DNA from: Gorsachius magnificus
Taxonomy: Eukaryota; Chordata; Aves; Pelecaniformes; Ardeidae
DNA: 64,000 nt
NCBI GenBank assembly: GCA_034008185.1
Contig: CM067081.1
Span: forward strand, 68,624,054-68,688,053
Reading direction: 5' to 3'
Shown here: positions 14,501-29,500 of the stretch, piece by piece
Layout: the number at the start of each line of letters is the position of its first letter
How positions within the stretch are numbered: the first letter of the stretch is position 1
Program-made: the position numbers and the translations under genes
The notes under the pieces: generated by a model
What the model saw: the letters and a program-made list of their open reading frames with translations, nothing else
What the model was told of the DNA's origin: nothing
The model's database searches: none

Positions 14501-17500
14501 AAGGTACTTGGTGGACGCAGGACTGGATATTGTGTCAGTGAAATTGCTTGCTCTACATTTAACTACCTTATTTTTCTAATAGGAAACATCCATACAATTT
14601 AGTTGAGCAGTCCAACACAAACGGAGTGCTGAGCCTTGGACTTAAAAATAGTCAACGTGAGTAAGAAATGTTAATTTTTAAATCTGATAGTTGACAAGTA
14701 GAAAGCTTGCAGGAATCTCAAATTCCCTGATCAGCTACTACTTCATTTTCACTGCTGAAAATTCTGAAGGCTGATGAAAAATAGCAAACACTCCTTTTGG
14801 AAAAAATTCCTTTAACTTTCTCAACAGTTATGCCCTTTCTTTGGGAAGTACAGTTATAGGTCACTAAGTGCCCAGCCCTTAAAGTTCACACAAAATAAAA
14901 TATCTATATCTGTTCATCAGCAGACCATACTTTTCACGGAGTTCTGCCTCTTTTGCAACAGTCTCTTGCAGCATCTTATTGTGTCTTTCCAGCAGGGTGT
15001 CGTGTTCGGACTGCAATGCCTGGAGTTCAGAGGCATTAATCTGTGAATTATGCTGAGCATCTTGCAGCTTAGCTTTAAGTTGATCTATCACCATTTCCAG
15101 CTGTTCTCTGCAAAGGGAAAAATGAAATAAACAACATGCATTTAAAAATAATTACATTATTTCAGTACCTGTATTATATCCACAATATTATGTATAGCTG
15201 ATCCATATAGCTTATTAATTAAATCAATACAGCACCATAACCAAAATAATCTTAGAATGTGACTGCAGCAGAAACAATTAGGAAAGTTCTGACTGGGTTT
15301 CAATATAGGTACGAATAGGTTTATCACATCCCATCTGAACTGCTGGGAACATAATTATTGGGGTAGAAAGTGTGACTGCTACCACTTTCTACTTCAAGCT
15401 GGTCTGGAGGAACAAGACAGAAGAACAATAATATGTGGGATGCAGATAGGAGAAAAAATTGCTTCTTGAAAGTGTTGGAGGGATTTTTATTTGTTTAGAA
15501 AATGCATATCAGTTCAATGAAACTGAATACAGGAGACAAATGGTTGGAGGAGATTTTGAGCAAAGGACTAGAAAGCAACATCAATCCATAAAAACAGATA
15601 AACCCTGTTGGTCAGAAGTAAATCAAAATCAGTCTTAATCAAAATCAAATCAAAAGTCTTAAGTCACACACATTATCCTTTTATGCTTTCTAAATTGTTA
15701 TATGCAGACATCTCCATTATCTCATGAACTGTATATCTCATTAAGCCTTAGAGTTGATACTTGTAAATCATTTCTTTGAAAACTATTTTTCATCTGTTTA
15801 TTGCTTGATTACTTGTAAACTTAGGTTTTTGTGAAAGAGGGTTACACTGGAAACAAACAACACCAGAACTTCTTGAAATTCTGCAAAAAGGAGACACAAA
15901 GAAAGGCAATTCTTGCAGTTTGCTTGCTTCAAAGAAAAGAAGGGGTAGACGTGTTAAAAAAACCCAACAAAACCCAAACCAACCATAAAACCAAAGTCCT
16001 CTAACAAAGCACAGGTCTCCCTCTGGTGGATTTTCAGCAGCAATTGCACGTACTGTTTTAAGATCTGTGTTAGAAGTTACTTTTGACATCTCATGCATAA
16101 ACACCCAGGCTGTCACCACGGACAGCTATCAATAACTTAAAAAATAACTTACGGAAACTGATCTACTTTTGCAATGGGTTCAGGCATTTTCTGAAGTGAA
16201 TCTGAATTTACCTGATTTACAACTATACTTAAATGATTTTCAGGGAACTTTTGTCAGGGTAACTTTTTTTTCCCCCCAAGTCTTTCCTCATATAACAGCT
16301 GATAAGTATTTTGTAATCTGCTGGAACCGATGCTCAAATTGGCAGCCAAAGCTTTGCCTACACTAAACCATTCCTTCCTGAAGAAGTTCAAAGTGAGCTC
16401 AGCTGAACAGTACCAATCTGCTCTTTTCTTCTTCTTGGAAACGGCGCTTTGCTACAATACTTTATGTCAGAGAAAATTACGTGTCAAGTCTACATAGAAG
16501 ATGCTGGCTAATTTCAGCTCAGGATAATCTTAACACCTTACTTCTCCCTCTGACTGTAACAACAGGTAATATACACAAACATAAATGTCAAAAAAAACAA
16601 ATCAAAGAACTGGAAACTAACTAAATTGATATGATCTTTCTTCTGTTCAGATAGGCAGAGCCACAGTTAGGTGACAGATCAGATAAAGTTTACAGAAACA
16701 AAGAGGCTGGTTTCGGGTTTGGTTTTTTTTTTTTTTTTAAACCAAAGTAACTGGGGAAGCAAACTGCCTCCTTTCTGATATTTTCCTTATTCAAGCAAAG
16801 AGTTAAATATCGGAACTCACTTGTTGGTCAGAAATTAGTAAAGGCAAGCACAATAACTCACGTATCAGTATTCTTCTGTATGTATATAAAAATTACAGTT
16901 TTACCTTTCTTGTTTGGCTCCCTCAGATTCTGTCTGAGAAGCAGATTTATTCTTTTGCTGTTTTAAAACATTATGAACACGGACTTTGTAGCTCTCAAAT
17001 TCAGATGTAACAGATGCTTGTTCAGCCTATCACACAGAAAACAAACCCTTAATAAGTTATACTATTGACTATTGCTCCCTTATTTCTCTAAAATGAAATG
17101 CACCTTAGTTGAAAAAAAAATAAGAACCTCCTGTTGCATTTTCTTCTAAGTGGATAATTAAAATTGTGACTATCATAACAGATCGTGTTTCTTTAGACTT
17201 TAATTGAGTATCATAAAGTGTGCAGCTTTTTTTTTTTTTAAAAAAAGAGACACTGATTTTCAACATACCAGTATTAAAGAAAAGAAAGAATACTAGCAAA
17301 TTCAAAAATCACATTCAGCAGACATTCACAAGCAAGGGGTTCTATCAAACAGCTTTACAGGAAGGCAAAGGTGAAGGAAAAATAAATGGGATAGTTCTGT
17401 TTTCCATTTATATTATCCAGGTGACAAAAAAATAATATGCCTTAAAGTTATGTATCATTTTGAGGAATTAAGTCAGTCTTGTAATGGTATTACACAGCAC

Positions 17501-20500
17501 AAGATACAATATTCTAGTTGATTGTAAGGGTGTTTGGTCTGTCTTCTAAGTTCAGCTGATACATGAGTTTCTCTGGACATACAGAAAATTACCTCACAAC
17601 ATAGCTTCATCCTTGACTGTACACTATACAGCAAAAATTATTCCCATCCTTCAAGTACTCATGTTCTATATTTTTCTAAGAAAACACAGATGAAGGTTTT
17701 CATTCTTCTATCTTAGGAGAAGCTCATGGATTCGGTAGTCATCCTTGAGATGACTAAGATGTTCTCATCTCCAAAAGGAGGCTTTTGGAAAGTTTCTCTT
17801 CAGCTGAACTAGTGAGTAATATTCCACAGTGCTGACCCTGACTAGCCACTACTGCAGCTTTTCCAGAGTCTGTAAGATTTGTGGGCATTTCTTTAAATTA
17901 ATCCTTCTCTCTTCTTCCACTCAAACGATATGAGCTAGAATGCTTCTAGGTGCTCAGGTACACGGCCTTAAATGTCAGTATGACATTTGCCTTCCAACCT
18001 ATCTGCTTTAGTGTCCACCTTTCCTTTGGAGACAATTTTTCTTCATTAATAACCTTGTAATAATGTCTACTTTTTAGATGTAGGGCACCTAAGGAGGAAC
18101 ACTAATCTTCCAACAGCTTCAAGCCATGCCATCATGGAAGATCTACACTCTGACTGGTTTCACAACATCAAGGAGCAAGCCACCATGGATAGGTTACAGC
18201 AAGTCCCCAGTTATGAAGAATGCATTGGATCATTGCCATGATCCATGTCTACCAGTATAACTCAGGAAAGCCTCCTGTAGCAGCAACCACAAAGTTTGTC
18301 CATTTCAGTTCACCTTTTTAAAATGTAAAGTTTTTCAAGAGGCTGCATTCAACTGTTACTTATCTGCAGGATGCATACCTATTATACAAAAGGGGCTATA
18401 GTGTGGTGCAGTAATCTTCATAAAGATAGTTTGAACATAACAGTCTTACTATATTCTGAATCTGTCTGTTTCCAATGCAAACACTAGATTCCAGGAACAT
18501 CTAATACAGTGTCATATGGACAAAAGCCCCAAAATAATGAATACCTCGCAATAGTGTCAGTTTCACAGGCAGCTCAGCTGCCAATTAAGCAGCTGCTCAT
18601 ATAACAGTATATTAAAAGGTGCTTGCAAATATATTTTTCACAGTTGTTTTTTTTTCTTTTTCTCCCCAAAGCGGTATCTGTGTTAACTGTTTTTATATGG
18701 AGAAAATTATATTCCTTTTCTGTTTGTTCTTCCCCACTTTTCTTTAAAGGCTTCCTTTTTCCCCTCTCAGTGTATACTTCCTGATCATCTTAAATGAACT
18801 CTGACTCCCCACTACCACCACAGGTTTTCCCTACTGGAAATATGAAAGTGCAGTCAAAGACATTCTACCACAAGTGCTACCTGACAACCATGACAGAGTC
18901 TGGCTTGTCCTCTATACCACCACTCAAATACATTAAGTACGGGGATAATTCTCAATTCTTGACAGACAAAAAGACAAGACTGAAAGATCCACAAAATATT
19001 TTTAAAGAAGCAGGCAGAGTGCAGTAAATCTCCCTTCTAAAGTCTCTGACATTACTTCTTCCACGAGAGTACCTGGGCTGCTCTGCACTCTTCTTGCAAG
19101 GTTGCAATTTTTTGCTGGTAAGCACTCAATGTACGCTGGTGTTGCTCTGAAGAAGTTCGCAGGTGTTCCTGAACTTTATGCTTTTCTGATGTTAGTACAG
19201 CCACTTGAATCTGAAAAAGTCAGTTGAAAATTTCACTGTGACAAAATTTTTTCTTTCCTCTCCAAGGAGACGTGCCACAGAGCACACAGTATTCTACTGC
19301 AGTATTTCCTGCACAGGACTGGTGAATATAAAACTAAAATCCAATAACAATAGAATAAAAAGTAGACACGGGTTATCATGTACTTAATTAAAAAAATACG
19401 ATGTTGTTTAAAGAGAGAATTGAAGATAAAATTACAGTGGTGGGGTGGCAACATTTAAGAAAGCCAACCCCTCTTTTCCTTTCCCTGCTACTTTTCATTA
19501 CGTTTAATTCCTGTTCTGCCCAACCAATGAAATTTACAGAGATGGGCAATGCTTAAGATTTTCGCTGACGATGTTGCGTTCTTTTGTTTTTAAACTGAGC
19601 AACTTCCATTTTTAAAGAAAGTATTTTAAAACTTATCACAGTTACAAGCTTCAAATTACACAGTCCTCTCTTTTGGTGGAAAAGGAAAGGAAAGAGGAAC
19701 GAGAAAGGGTAAACCTGCTTAAAGAACATCACGGGGGAAATATTTGGGGAAAGCAGTAAACAGACAAAACTCATTTCAGACAAAGAAAGAGTAACATAGT
19801 AAAAAAAAAATAACACATTTTCATTCTTCAGCCTATATTCCATCTGCCCAGAACAAATCACACCCTTATTACTTAAATAAGAGGCCTTATACTAACAAAG
19901 AAGAAGTGAAGTTTCTTGCCTTATAGGCTTCCACTTGTTGTTGACTGGCTTCCAGTTCCCCTTTTAATGATGCCTGCAACATTAGATGATCATTTTCCTG
20001 CATGATAAAATTATCTGGTTATTAAAAAAAACAAAACCAAAACTAAATCTCAGCAACTTAATTCAGCTACCAGCTCGTTTTTTAAAAGTTAAGTTTTAAA
20101 AATGGCATACACAGTCATTAATATCTGGACTTACAGCTTGTTTTGAATCAGCCAGTTCTTTTTTGGTTTTCACCAGGAGCTGTTTTATCTTGGCATTTCT
20201 TTCCTCATCCTGTTGCATAGTTGACTGAAGCGACTCTAATGCAGAAAGTAACAGTTATATGCAAAGGAAACTTCCCCTCCTATATTTCCTTAAAAATATT
20301 GGAAAATATTTAAGCAAGTTCTGACAGATTCCTCAAGAGCTCCAAAACAGTAGCTTACGGTAAGTTTAGTATCCTATTTCCAAGTATCACAAAGATATTT
20401 AAATAAATGAAATTGTGTTAAGACTAGCATCTAAGGATGGGAAGAAATAAAATTTTTATCTACATGCTAACTAGTAAAGTTGTATGAGTGTGGTATGGCA

Positions 20501-23500
20501 GAATGAAAATCCCTATCAGTCACCAACTTTCAGAACTTACGATTAACTTAATGAGATAAGAAACACAGTTTATCAGGCAGGCAATTTGGCTTTTATTTGC
20601 TGAATACAAGATCAAGTGACTGGTAACCTAGTAAAGTTTCCTTTATGGAAAAGTTAATTTTGACTATGTAACTGTTTAGTATTCCCTGCAAACTTTATTC
20701 TCGCTCATCAACTTGAGTTGTTTGTGAATTGTGTTTTTTACCACTACCAACTACATCATAGAGACTCTTGCTGTTTATAGTTTACTCACTTATTTCTTCC
20801 TGTAGGGTCTCTTGCTTCTGTTTCTGAATCCCCGTCTCTTGCTCGAGATCTTCTATTCTGCTGTTTTTATCAGTAATCTTCTGATTAAGTTCTTTTACTA
20901 GCCTTTCATAATCAGCTATTTCCATATCCATCAGTGTACTCTTTTGAGCATCCTGCAAATTACACACAATGAAGTTACAGCTTACAATCTGCCTTGGCTG
21001 CTAACATTGGTTTTTTTTATTATTATATTAAAAAACAGTATTGCCTATCTAGTAGTAACTTTATAACTACCCATATCCACGAGCAACACTTCATCAGGTT
21101 TCCATATCCTCAGTAAATAATCTGTTTTCAAACAAGAACCAGAAGCTTTCAAAAACCTGTTTCTAGTTCTAACACTTTTACCAGTAGGTATTTTGCAGAT
21201 ACTAATTTCTATCATCTTCAGTCCTTACAATAAGGGCAGCTTCTGAATAGTGCACTATACAAGTACTCCAGACATCTGAATTCTATTGCTATTTCTACTC
21301 ATGACAGGCCACATAACCCAAGCTAAAACAAAAAAACAAACAATAATAAAACCCGCTCAACAAACCTCAAAGCACACATCAGTTCTCCAAACACAAAACC
21401 AGGGGTAAAAACTCTTGTGTTTCCCTTTTGCAAACCTTGGGCTTTAAAAAAGGGAGGCATTCAACACAGCAAGATGAGCCAAAATCTTTGGTAGTCAGCT
21501 GAGCACTAACACGAACAGCAACTCTACCTTTCTGGCCAGCTCTAGTTCTTGCATAGTTTTCTGCAGATGTTTCTTCTCCTTCTGAAGTTGCATCTGAAGC
21601 TCCTCCATTTCTCGGAGAGCACCACTGTGTTCCTGAAATTTAACTAATTCTCAATTATGCAGTCCAATTTCAAAATACATGTCAGCATATATTTACACTT
21701 ATGCACACACACCTAGGTTGTACAAAGATAAGGTTTGTGGTTTTGTTGTTTTGTTTTTGGTTTGTGTTTTTTTTTTTTTTTTTAGGAAATCACTTGGAAT
21801 TAAAGAAAAACCCAGAAGATTATGAAGTGTTTTTCACACTCTCTAACAATCCCCAATCTACTCTGAGTGACAGTCTTGCAAAGTTCTTTCAGTGAACAGA
21901 CCAAGCCTTCAAAAAAGACTAAGTCAAGTGACAAGAAGAGAAAGTATGGAACTTGCTCTATAAAAACACAGTTCACAAAAGTCTCACAGAAGTCACATCC
22001 AGTAAAAGTAATGCTTCAGCCCATTCGCCATCCCTACAGAGTACTACCTTTGTTTTCTGTTCTTTTAGAAGCTTTTCAGCTTCTAGTTCTTTGTCAGCCT
22101 TTGCCTTGGCTCTTTGTATCTCCAGTATCTGAGCTTCCAGCAGCTTCGCATTACATTGCAGTGTTTCAACACGAGCCAGGAGGTCTTCATTAGCAGAGTG
22201 TAACTGATCATGCTGAAATTATCACAGCGGAAAGATAAAAACATAAGCTGAATTTGAGTGCGACTTTGACAGGTAAGATATTCTCTATATTTAGAAAAAA
22301 ACCACCGATTTCTATCCATCTCCCTTACAAACAGCACTCGTACAGATCGAGTCTTGTCCATCTTAATTGTTTTAAGCCAGATTAAGAAACAGGCTAAATT
22401 AAAGTCACTAGCACAATTTGATAGTTTTGTTCAGAGTTCATTTGCCCAGCTTTCTTTAAGATGGCTAGAATTACAAGAAATCTGAAAAGAAGACCTCAAC
22501 ATTTATGCTTGCTGCAAGAATCACCTTCCTCCCACAATAATATGCAAGGTTCGAGTACTTATTTCCCCATTTCAAAGACAGCTGCTGTATTTATAAATAA
22601 ATGATCATACTATGAATTCCTAAAAAAAAAAAGAATTAATTACAGCACCACCAAGACTTCGATGAGATCACATCAGTACATAGTAAGAACTCCTGTACCT
22701 AGGCTATTTTTGCAATTATTTTAACAAATTTAATTTTGAAGTCTTCAATGTTTTATCTCAGTGTCCATTATGCAGATTAAGAATGAGGTGTAAGTGAAAG
22801 AAGCTGTCAATTACCTAAACAGTGTTTTTGTTTAGAAATACTTTGTAACAAACTTGAATAAATCAATGCCTGCATAAGCAGCAGACTATATGCTACTATT
22901 TGTCATTTCTTCCTATGTTATTCACCACTAGTTTCCATTTATAAGGAAACAGTGGCCTGCGTGGATCTTCAGTGTAATTATGTTAGGGGCCTGGGAGTTT
23001 AAATCCTAAATCCCAAGCCCATTGCAGTTAGCTTTGCAAAAATGTGTCTCACAGCTGCTTAATTACCATCTTAGACTCTTCTGAATGCCACTTTAGTACT
23101 CCACAATACATCCTAAAGTCTCAACCTTGTGAAAAGACGCAAAAAACCATAGTTTAGTATGTTTAAACACTCTGTTGATTAAATAACAAAACCACATTTT
23201 GTCTAAGAAACGGAATAAAAAAAAAATCTAACACTTAAAGGTTACAGTACATGAGAAGTGTAGGTGTGAAATCAGAGAAATAGTGCAAGTTTGATGTCTT
23301 GTTTTTACATCTGGTACATGCAGCAGAGTTGTATGTCCAACTGAAGCCAGAGTTGATCACCTGCTCTTTTCTGTGAATTAATCTGGGGTAAATTAAACCC
23401 TTTCCATTGAAAAGGCTAGACATACAAGATATATTTACCTTTGTCACAGCCAGGTAAGATATCAGATGTTGAAAAAAAAAAAAAACCAAACCAATTTCAA

Positions 23501-26500
23501 GTCACTATCCAAAATGCACTTAGATTATGGAACTATATATACTAACAATCAGATGAATAAAACCTAAGCTCGATAGGTAAAATAATTTTTACTGTAATTA
23601 TCAATAGATCAGACACACATACAGAACTGACCTGCTGGGATGACACCTGTAGCTGTCTTGTGAGGTCATCTATCTGACGTTCAAGATCATTTGCTCTGCC
23701 TTTTTCAGAATCCAGCTGTTCTCCTTGTTTATCATATTCCATCAAAAGATTCTTAACATAAACAAACACAAACCCATCATTTTTTACCATATACATTGCA
23801 TAAGCACATTCTATACCTCAGACACTTACGTATCTTCCTACAATTTCACTGTATAGGTAGTGTCACTGCAACATCAAAAATATCAGAATGAAATTAAAGC
23901 TATCGTTCCATTACAGCCTCTGGGAGAAACCCTTTTCAGTTCATGAAATTCTAGAATAATTCAGGTTGGAAGAGACCTCAGGAGATCTACATTCAACCTC
24001 CTGCTTAAAAGCAGGGTCAGCAGTGAGATCAGACCAGATTGCTCGGAGTTTTGTCCAGTCAGGTCTTTCCAAGGACCTGCCTCCAAGGATGGAGATAGCG
24101 TTACACCTCTGGGAAACCTGTTCCAAAGCTTGATCATCCTCGTAGGGTAAAAATGTTTATCCACGTATCCAGCTGGAATCTCTCATTTCAATTTAGGACT
24201 ACTGTCTCTCATAGAATCATAGAATCATTTAGGTTGGAAAAGGCCTTTAGGATCATCAAGCCCAACCATTAACCTAACACTGCCATCCCACCACTAAACC
24301 ATGTCCCTAAGCACCTCATCTGCCTGTCTTTTAAATACCTCCAGGGATGGGGACTCAACCACTTCCCTGGGCAGCCTGGTGCAATGCTTTACAACCTTTT
24401 TGGTGAAGAAATGTTTCCTAATGTCCAATATAAACCTCCCCTGGTGCAACTTGAGGCCATTTCCTCTTGTCCTATTGGTTGTTACTTGGGAGAAGAGACT
24501 GACACCCACCTTGCTGCACCCTCCTGTCAGGTAGTTGTAGAGGGTGACAAGGTCTCCCCTCAGCCTCCTCTTCTCCAGGCTAAACAACCCCAGTTCCCTC
24601 AGCTGCTCCTCATAAGACTTCTGTCCTCTAGATGTTTCACCTTCATTGGTGTGCTGACCAAAGAGAGATAATGGCTTCCCTTGACCTACTAGCTGTACTC
24701 CTGTTCTTGCAGCCCAGGATGCTGCAGCCACCTTTGGTTCCAAAACACAGTTTTCTCATTCTCACTGCACTGCCTACCAAAACCCTGAATTTTTTTTGGC
24801 AGCCGCATGGTCCCCAGTTTGTATCAAGGAATTCCTCTCTCCCACATGAAGAACTTTGCGTCTGCCTTTGTTGAACTTCTATTAGACCATTCTTCACGCC
24901 TGTTTAGTTCCCTCTGAAGGGAAGTCCTGACCTCAAGTCTATTGACTGTTCCCAATTAGGAATAATCTGAGAACTTTATGAATGTGTACTCCACCACCTT
25001 CTCCAGGTCATTGTTAAACAAGAGCGGTCCCAGCATAGACCCCTTTGGTACTCCATTTGTTGTTGGCATCTAGTACAAGCCATTAATTGCTACTCTCTGA
25101 TCCAAACCATGCAACTATTTTTTTTATTTTTTAAGGACCCATTCAGTTGTTTACCCATTTAGACTGTAATGTCCTAGCACAGATACAGGAGTACTGTGAG
25201 AGAGCATCAAAAGCCTTCCTAAAGTTGAGGTAAGCGACATCCACTGTTATCCTCTCATCCACAACTCCAACTGTTTTATCACTGCAGGCAATCAGATTAA
25301 ATCAGACACAGTTTACTCTTGGTGAATTGATGCTGACTGTCCCCAGTCACCTGCTTCTGCTTCATGTGCCCAGAGATGTGCTCCGAGAGGGCCCGCTCCC
25401 AGGGACTTGTTAGTTTATGACTTTACCACTTAAGGACTTTCTAACTGACCTCCAATTTAATGTACTTTGAGGCATTCATAAGGATTTATATTTTGCCTCA
25501 GCAACACATTGTTTGATATGTTTGACGCTAGATTTAAAAGGTTTAAAAATACCATCCAGTAGAAAGGAAGTGCCTTATTTTCTTCTGACAGCAGCCACAC
25601 AGCCTGTTACTAGAACCTTACATTTCTTGATTTGGGTACTCAACTGCACTGACATCATTTCTTTTGCCCAACATACATGTGCAAGTAAATAGCAATATAT
25701 ATCCAGGCTAGGCTTCAAAAGCGAAGTATTTTCTGACAGTTAACTGTCTTTTGTAAATATAGTACTATTCTTACCTTATAGCTTTCGGCTCCTTGAATGA
25801 CATCTTTCATTGAAGCAGACAACTGATCTTTTTCCGATCGAACCAACTCCAATTCTTCCCTCAGAGTCTGCGTCTTATTACAAAGAAGTGTGTGTTATTA
25901 AAACAGAACTGACATGCAGACTGTTCTTCATATTAAGAAGCAGTCAGGGTACCTCTTTTCGGCTGGCATCTAATTCCTTCTTTGCTTTCACAGCAACAAC
26001 CTTAATTTTATTTAGCTTCTCTCCCTTTTCTGCAGATTCTTTTTCCAGCCTTCCTAAAAATAAATAAATAAGAAAGTGAAAAAATATGCCTCCCCTCTTC
26101 CCCAAGAAATGAAATTAAATTCAATTAGAACACAAATACCAGCATGACTTTGAAACTAAACACAATATAAAGCAGGGGTGGATGTTCAAATGTGTCATTC
26201 AGTTAAGCATTTACATTTATCTAAAGCTAAAACATCCAGCTGCACAGTCAGCTTAGGGACAATCTTCCCCTGTTTCAGAGGCTTCCACCACAGTTATTGT
26301 TAAACCTGTATTCCTGTCTATTTCTACATACAGTTGTAACAACTCAGAACCATTTTATTTCTAATGTATTGGAATAACTGCAATGAGGCAACAGTAGTTT
26401 TGGCAAAGCGTTGCTTTCTTCTCCTCTTGGCAGCCTTAGGGATTCTTATTGACACAATCATTTCCCATATTTAAAAAATAAATATGAAATCCACTACACT

Positions 26501-29500
26501 GTCTGTAGCCAAATGTACGCAGGAAGAAAAAACCTTAAGAAATATCAAATGGTAACAGACTTAAGATTGCTACCAATATTTTAAGTCCCTAATGAAAGGA
26601 ATATTGTAGGAAGTTACATTGATATCTACTTCCCCACCTTCCTTATCTTGTAGGAAATACTGGACAATTATGCAGAGAAATAAAAAATAACAATCCCAAA
26701 CCCCCAAACTGTTTACATGAGAGAACACCAAGATACCAATTTCTTCTTGAAGCTCTGCTACTGAAGACTGTTGATCAGTTTTCTCAGTCAATGTCTCCAT
26801 TAAATTCTGTATTATAAACAAAGATAGGAGAAGTATTACAAAAACTTTTTTGCTGTATCTTTTTTTCCCCTAACAAGCCACCGGAAGTTTCAGCTACAGC
26901 TGGACTTCGTCTACCTTCTTACTACCAAGAAAGTCGTTATGTGCAATTCTGTATCAGCTTGGTAACTGAAAAGCATACTTAATGTTGAAAGGAAAACATT
27001 CCAACCTTTTAACAGCTGCTTTCCATCCTGTCCGAGGACAAAAAACAGGAGAGTATTAATTCTGCAGCTGTCAGTTTTATACAACCATCAATTCCCAGGA
27101 CCTGAAGTTAGGAGCAGCTAATGCAGATCAAGCATGAGTTTTGTTTGAGATGGAGTCATAGAAAGTTAGAGGTGAAAGATTATGAGGTCAGTTAGCCCAT
27201 CTAGTTAAATGACCACTTTGAGGGGTATTGATAGGAAGAGAGGTTGAAGTACAAACAACTTTTGTCAAAATAGCATTATGATTGATTTTGGTTGGTTGGT
27301 TTTTTTCCTGGGGGGAGGGAGGAGACTCTGAGGTGCTAGGAAACTCAGAAACATGTGCTTTCTAGAGGGGAAACTCACTTTGAGGCCAAGGAAAAAAAAA
27401 GAGAGAATTCAAAGTATTTTTTGAACCTTAATTCTGAAGACTTTAGAGGTTTAGTCTGTATACTTCAATAACAAAATATAACCTTTAGAGAACTCAGTTC
27501 GTCTTTCACATTTCTAAGTTCAGTTTCCTTTTGTTCCAGAATGAAATTTAAGTTGTCTTGTTCTTCTGATCCTTTTTGCTGTTCTTCTATTTGCCTTTCA
27601 TAAAAAGCAAGTTTTTGAGTGATCTCTTCAATATTAACTAAAAGGTCTTGATTTTCAGTCCTTGTTTTTTCACTGGCATTCTTCAGCTCCTGAATATCAT
27701 GTTGAAGTGCTTCTTTTTCAGACAACACTCCTTCCAATTCTTCTCTCAACAGATCCTTTTCTTTTTCAAAATCCTGAATCAGGGATCTATGTTCTGCATA
27801 TTGAGCTGCATTTTCTTCCTCTAGTCTCTCAACTTCCCGCTGCAAATGAAGAACTTTCTCCTCATTCTGTAGAGCAAGGCACTGCTCTTCTTTCATTTTT
27901 GCCAAGCATTCATTTGCAGTTTGTAACAAGTTAAGAGAATCATATTCTTCATTAGAATCTGAAACACTGGACCCCACTTGCTCTAGTAAATGGTACAGCT
28001 GAGCTCTTACAAGGGATCTGTGTGCTTGTTCACTTTCAAGTAATGTTGATATATGGTCCTTTTCTGCAGTCATCATTTGTAGTTTCTTTTCTACGTTTTC
28101 AGACTGCTCTTTCAACACTAACCAACCATCTTTTTCAGATGCAATCTTTTCCAGCTCTTCACTTAATTCGCCTTTTTCCTGAATGATTTTCTTATTTTCC
28201 TCACGAAGAGTATGTGCTTCAGATGAAAGGTTCTCTCTTTCACGTACCAGAGATTCAATCCGGTTTTCCAGTTGCTCTAGCGTTTGAGCATTTTCACTCT
28301 TCCTAGTTAAAGCTTCGTTTAGTCTCTCTGTTAATTCCTCCACCTTTTTCTGCAGGTTGCTATTGTACTGCTTAGCAACATCTACTTCTTGCTGAAGTTC
28401 CTGAACTTTTCCTTGTTCTTGCTTGCACCTTTCCTGAAGTGTTTCTCTCTCTTCACCCAAGCATTCTACTTTATTTAAAATATCCTTGTTTTGATCAGTA
28501 AGAGCAATGATCTTCTCTTCCAGTTCTTTCATAGCAGTCTCTTTTTGGTTGATGGAGCTTGCCATTGTGTCATTCTCCTCCTGAAGACCAACAATTTTAC
28601 ATTTAAGTTCTTCTATCTCTAGCAGATTAGATGACAATTTTACTGTTTCTTCACGGAGGCAATTCACAGTTTCAAGAAGAACATCCTTTTCATTGAAAGC
28701 AGCTCGGAGTTTCTGTTGCAGTTCACTGACATCAGAAGCTTGCTGTTGTCTCATTGATTCAAACTCCTGGCTGATCTTTCCGGCAGATTCCCCTAGCTCA
28801 GTCTGTAGAGTTTCCATTGTTTCTCTCAGGCTGTTGTAATTGGACACTGCTTCTTCTTTCTCCTGAGTTAGCTTTTCAATTTGTTCTCTAAGTTCCTGCA
28901 TTTCAAAAACTAATGCCATCTTTTCTTTTTCAGAACCAGATAATAAAGTTTCATTTAGTTCAGAAATTTCTCTCTTATGTTGCTCTTTCAGAGTTTGAGT
29001 TTCTAACTTAAGCTCTTTTACAGTGCTTTCACAGTGCTTTTGCTGCTTAATTCCTTTTGTTTTTAATTTTCTTTAGTAATGCAATTATTTAGTCCAAGTC
29101 TTCCCGCTCATGAAAGTATTCTTCCTTTATGTGATGGATTTCCTCTTCCAGTTTTAGTTTAACATTGCTCATGTAAGTTAACTCATCTTTTAATATACTA
29201 TGTTGGGACTGGAGCTCTTCTAATTTATGCTCCAGGTGCCTAACCTTTTCTTCCATTTTCACTTCTACACAAGGCTCCTCTTGTGGATCTACAACATCCA
29301 GCTTGCTTTCTACATTTTTATTTAAGACTTCTCTCAGCTGCTCTAAGTCATATTCACACTGGTCAGTACGAGCACACATTTCATCCTTCACATTTTTCTC
29401 TTTTATTAAGCCCTCCTCTGCCAAACGGTGCTGTAACTGATATATCTGATTTTGCTTTTCTTCATTTTCTTTAGATGATATTTCAATCTGATGCATCAAC

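Noticed and set aside
24294..24743. 149-codon minus-strand open frame
   Set aside because: It lies within CR1 copy B and reads the CR1 3' region, so it is not a host gene.
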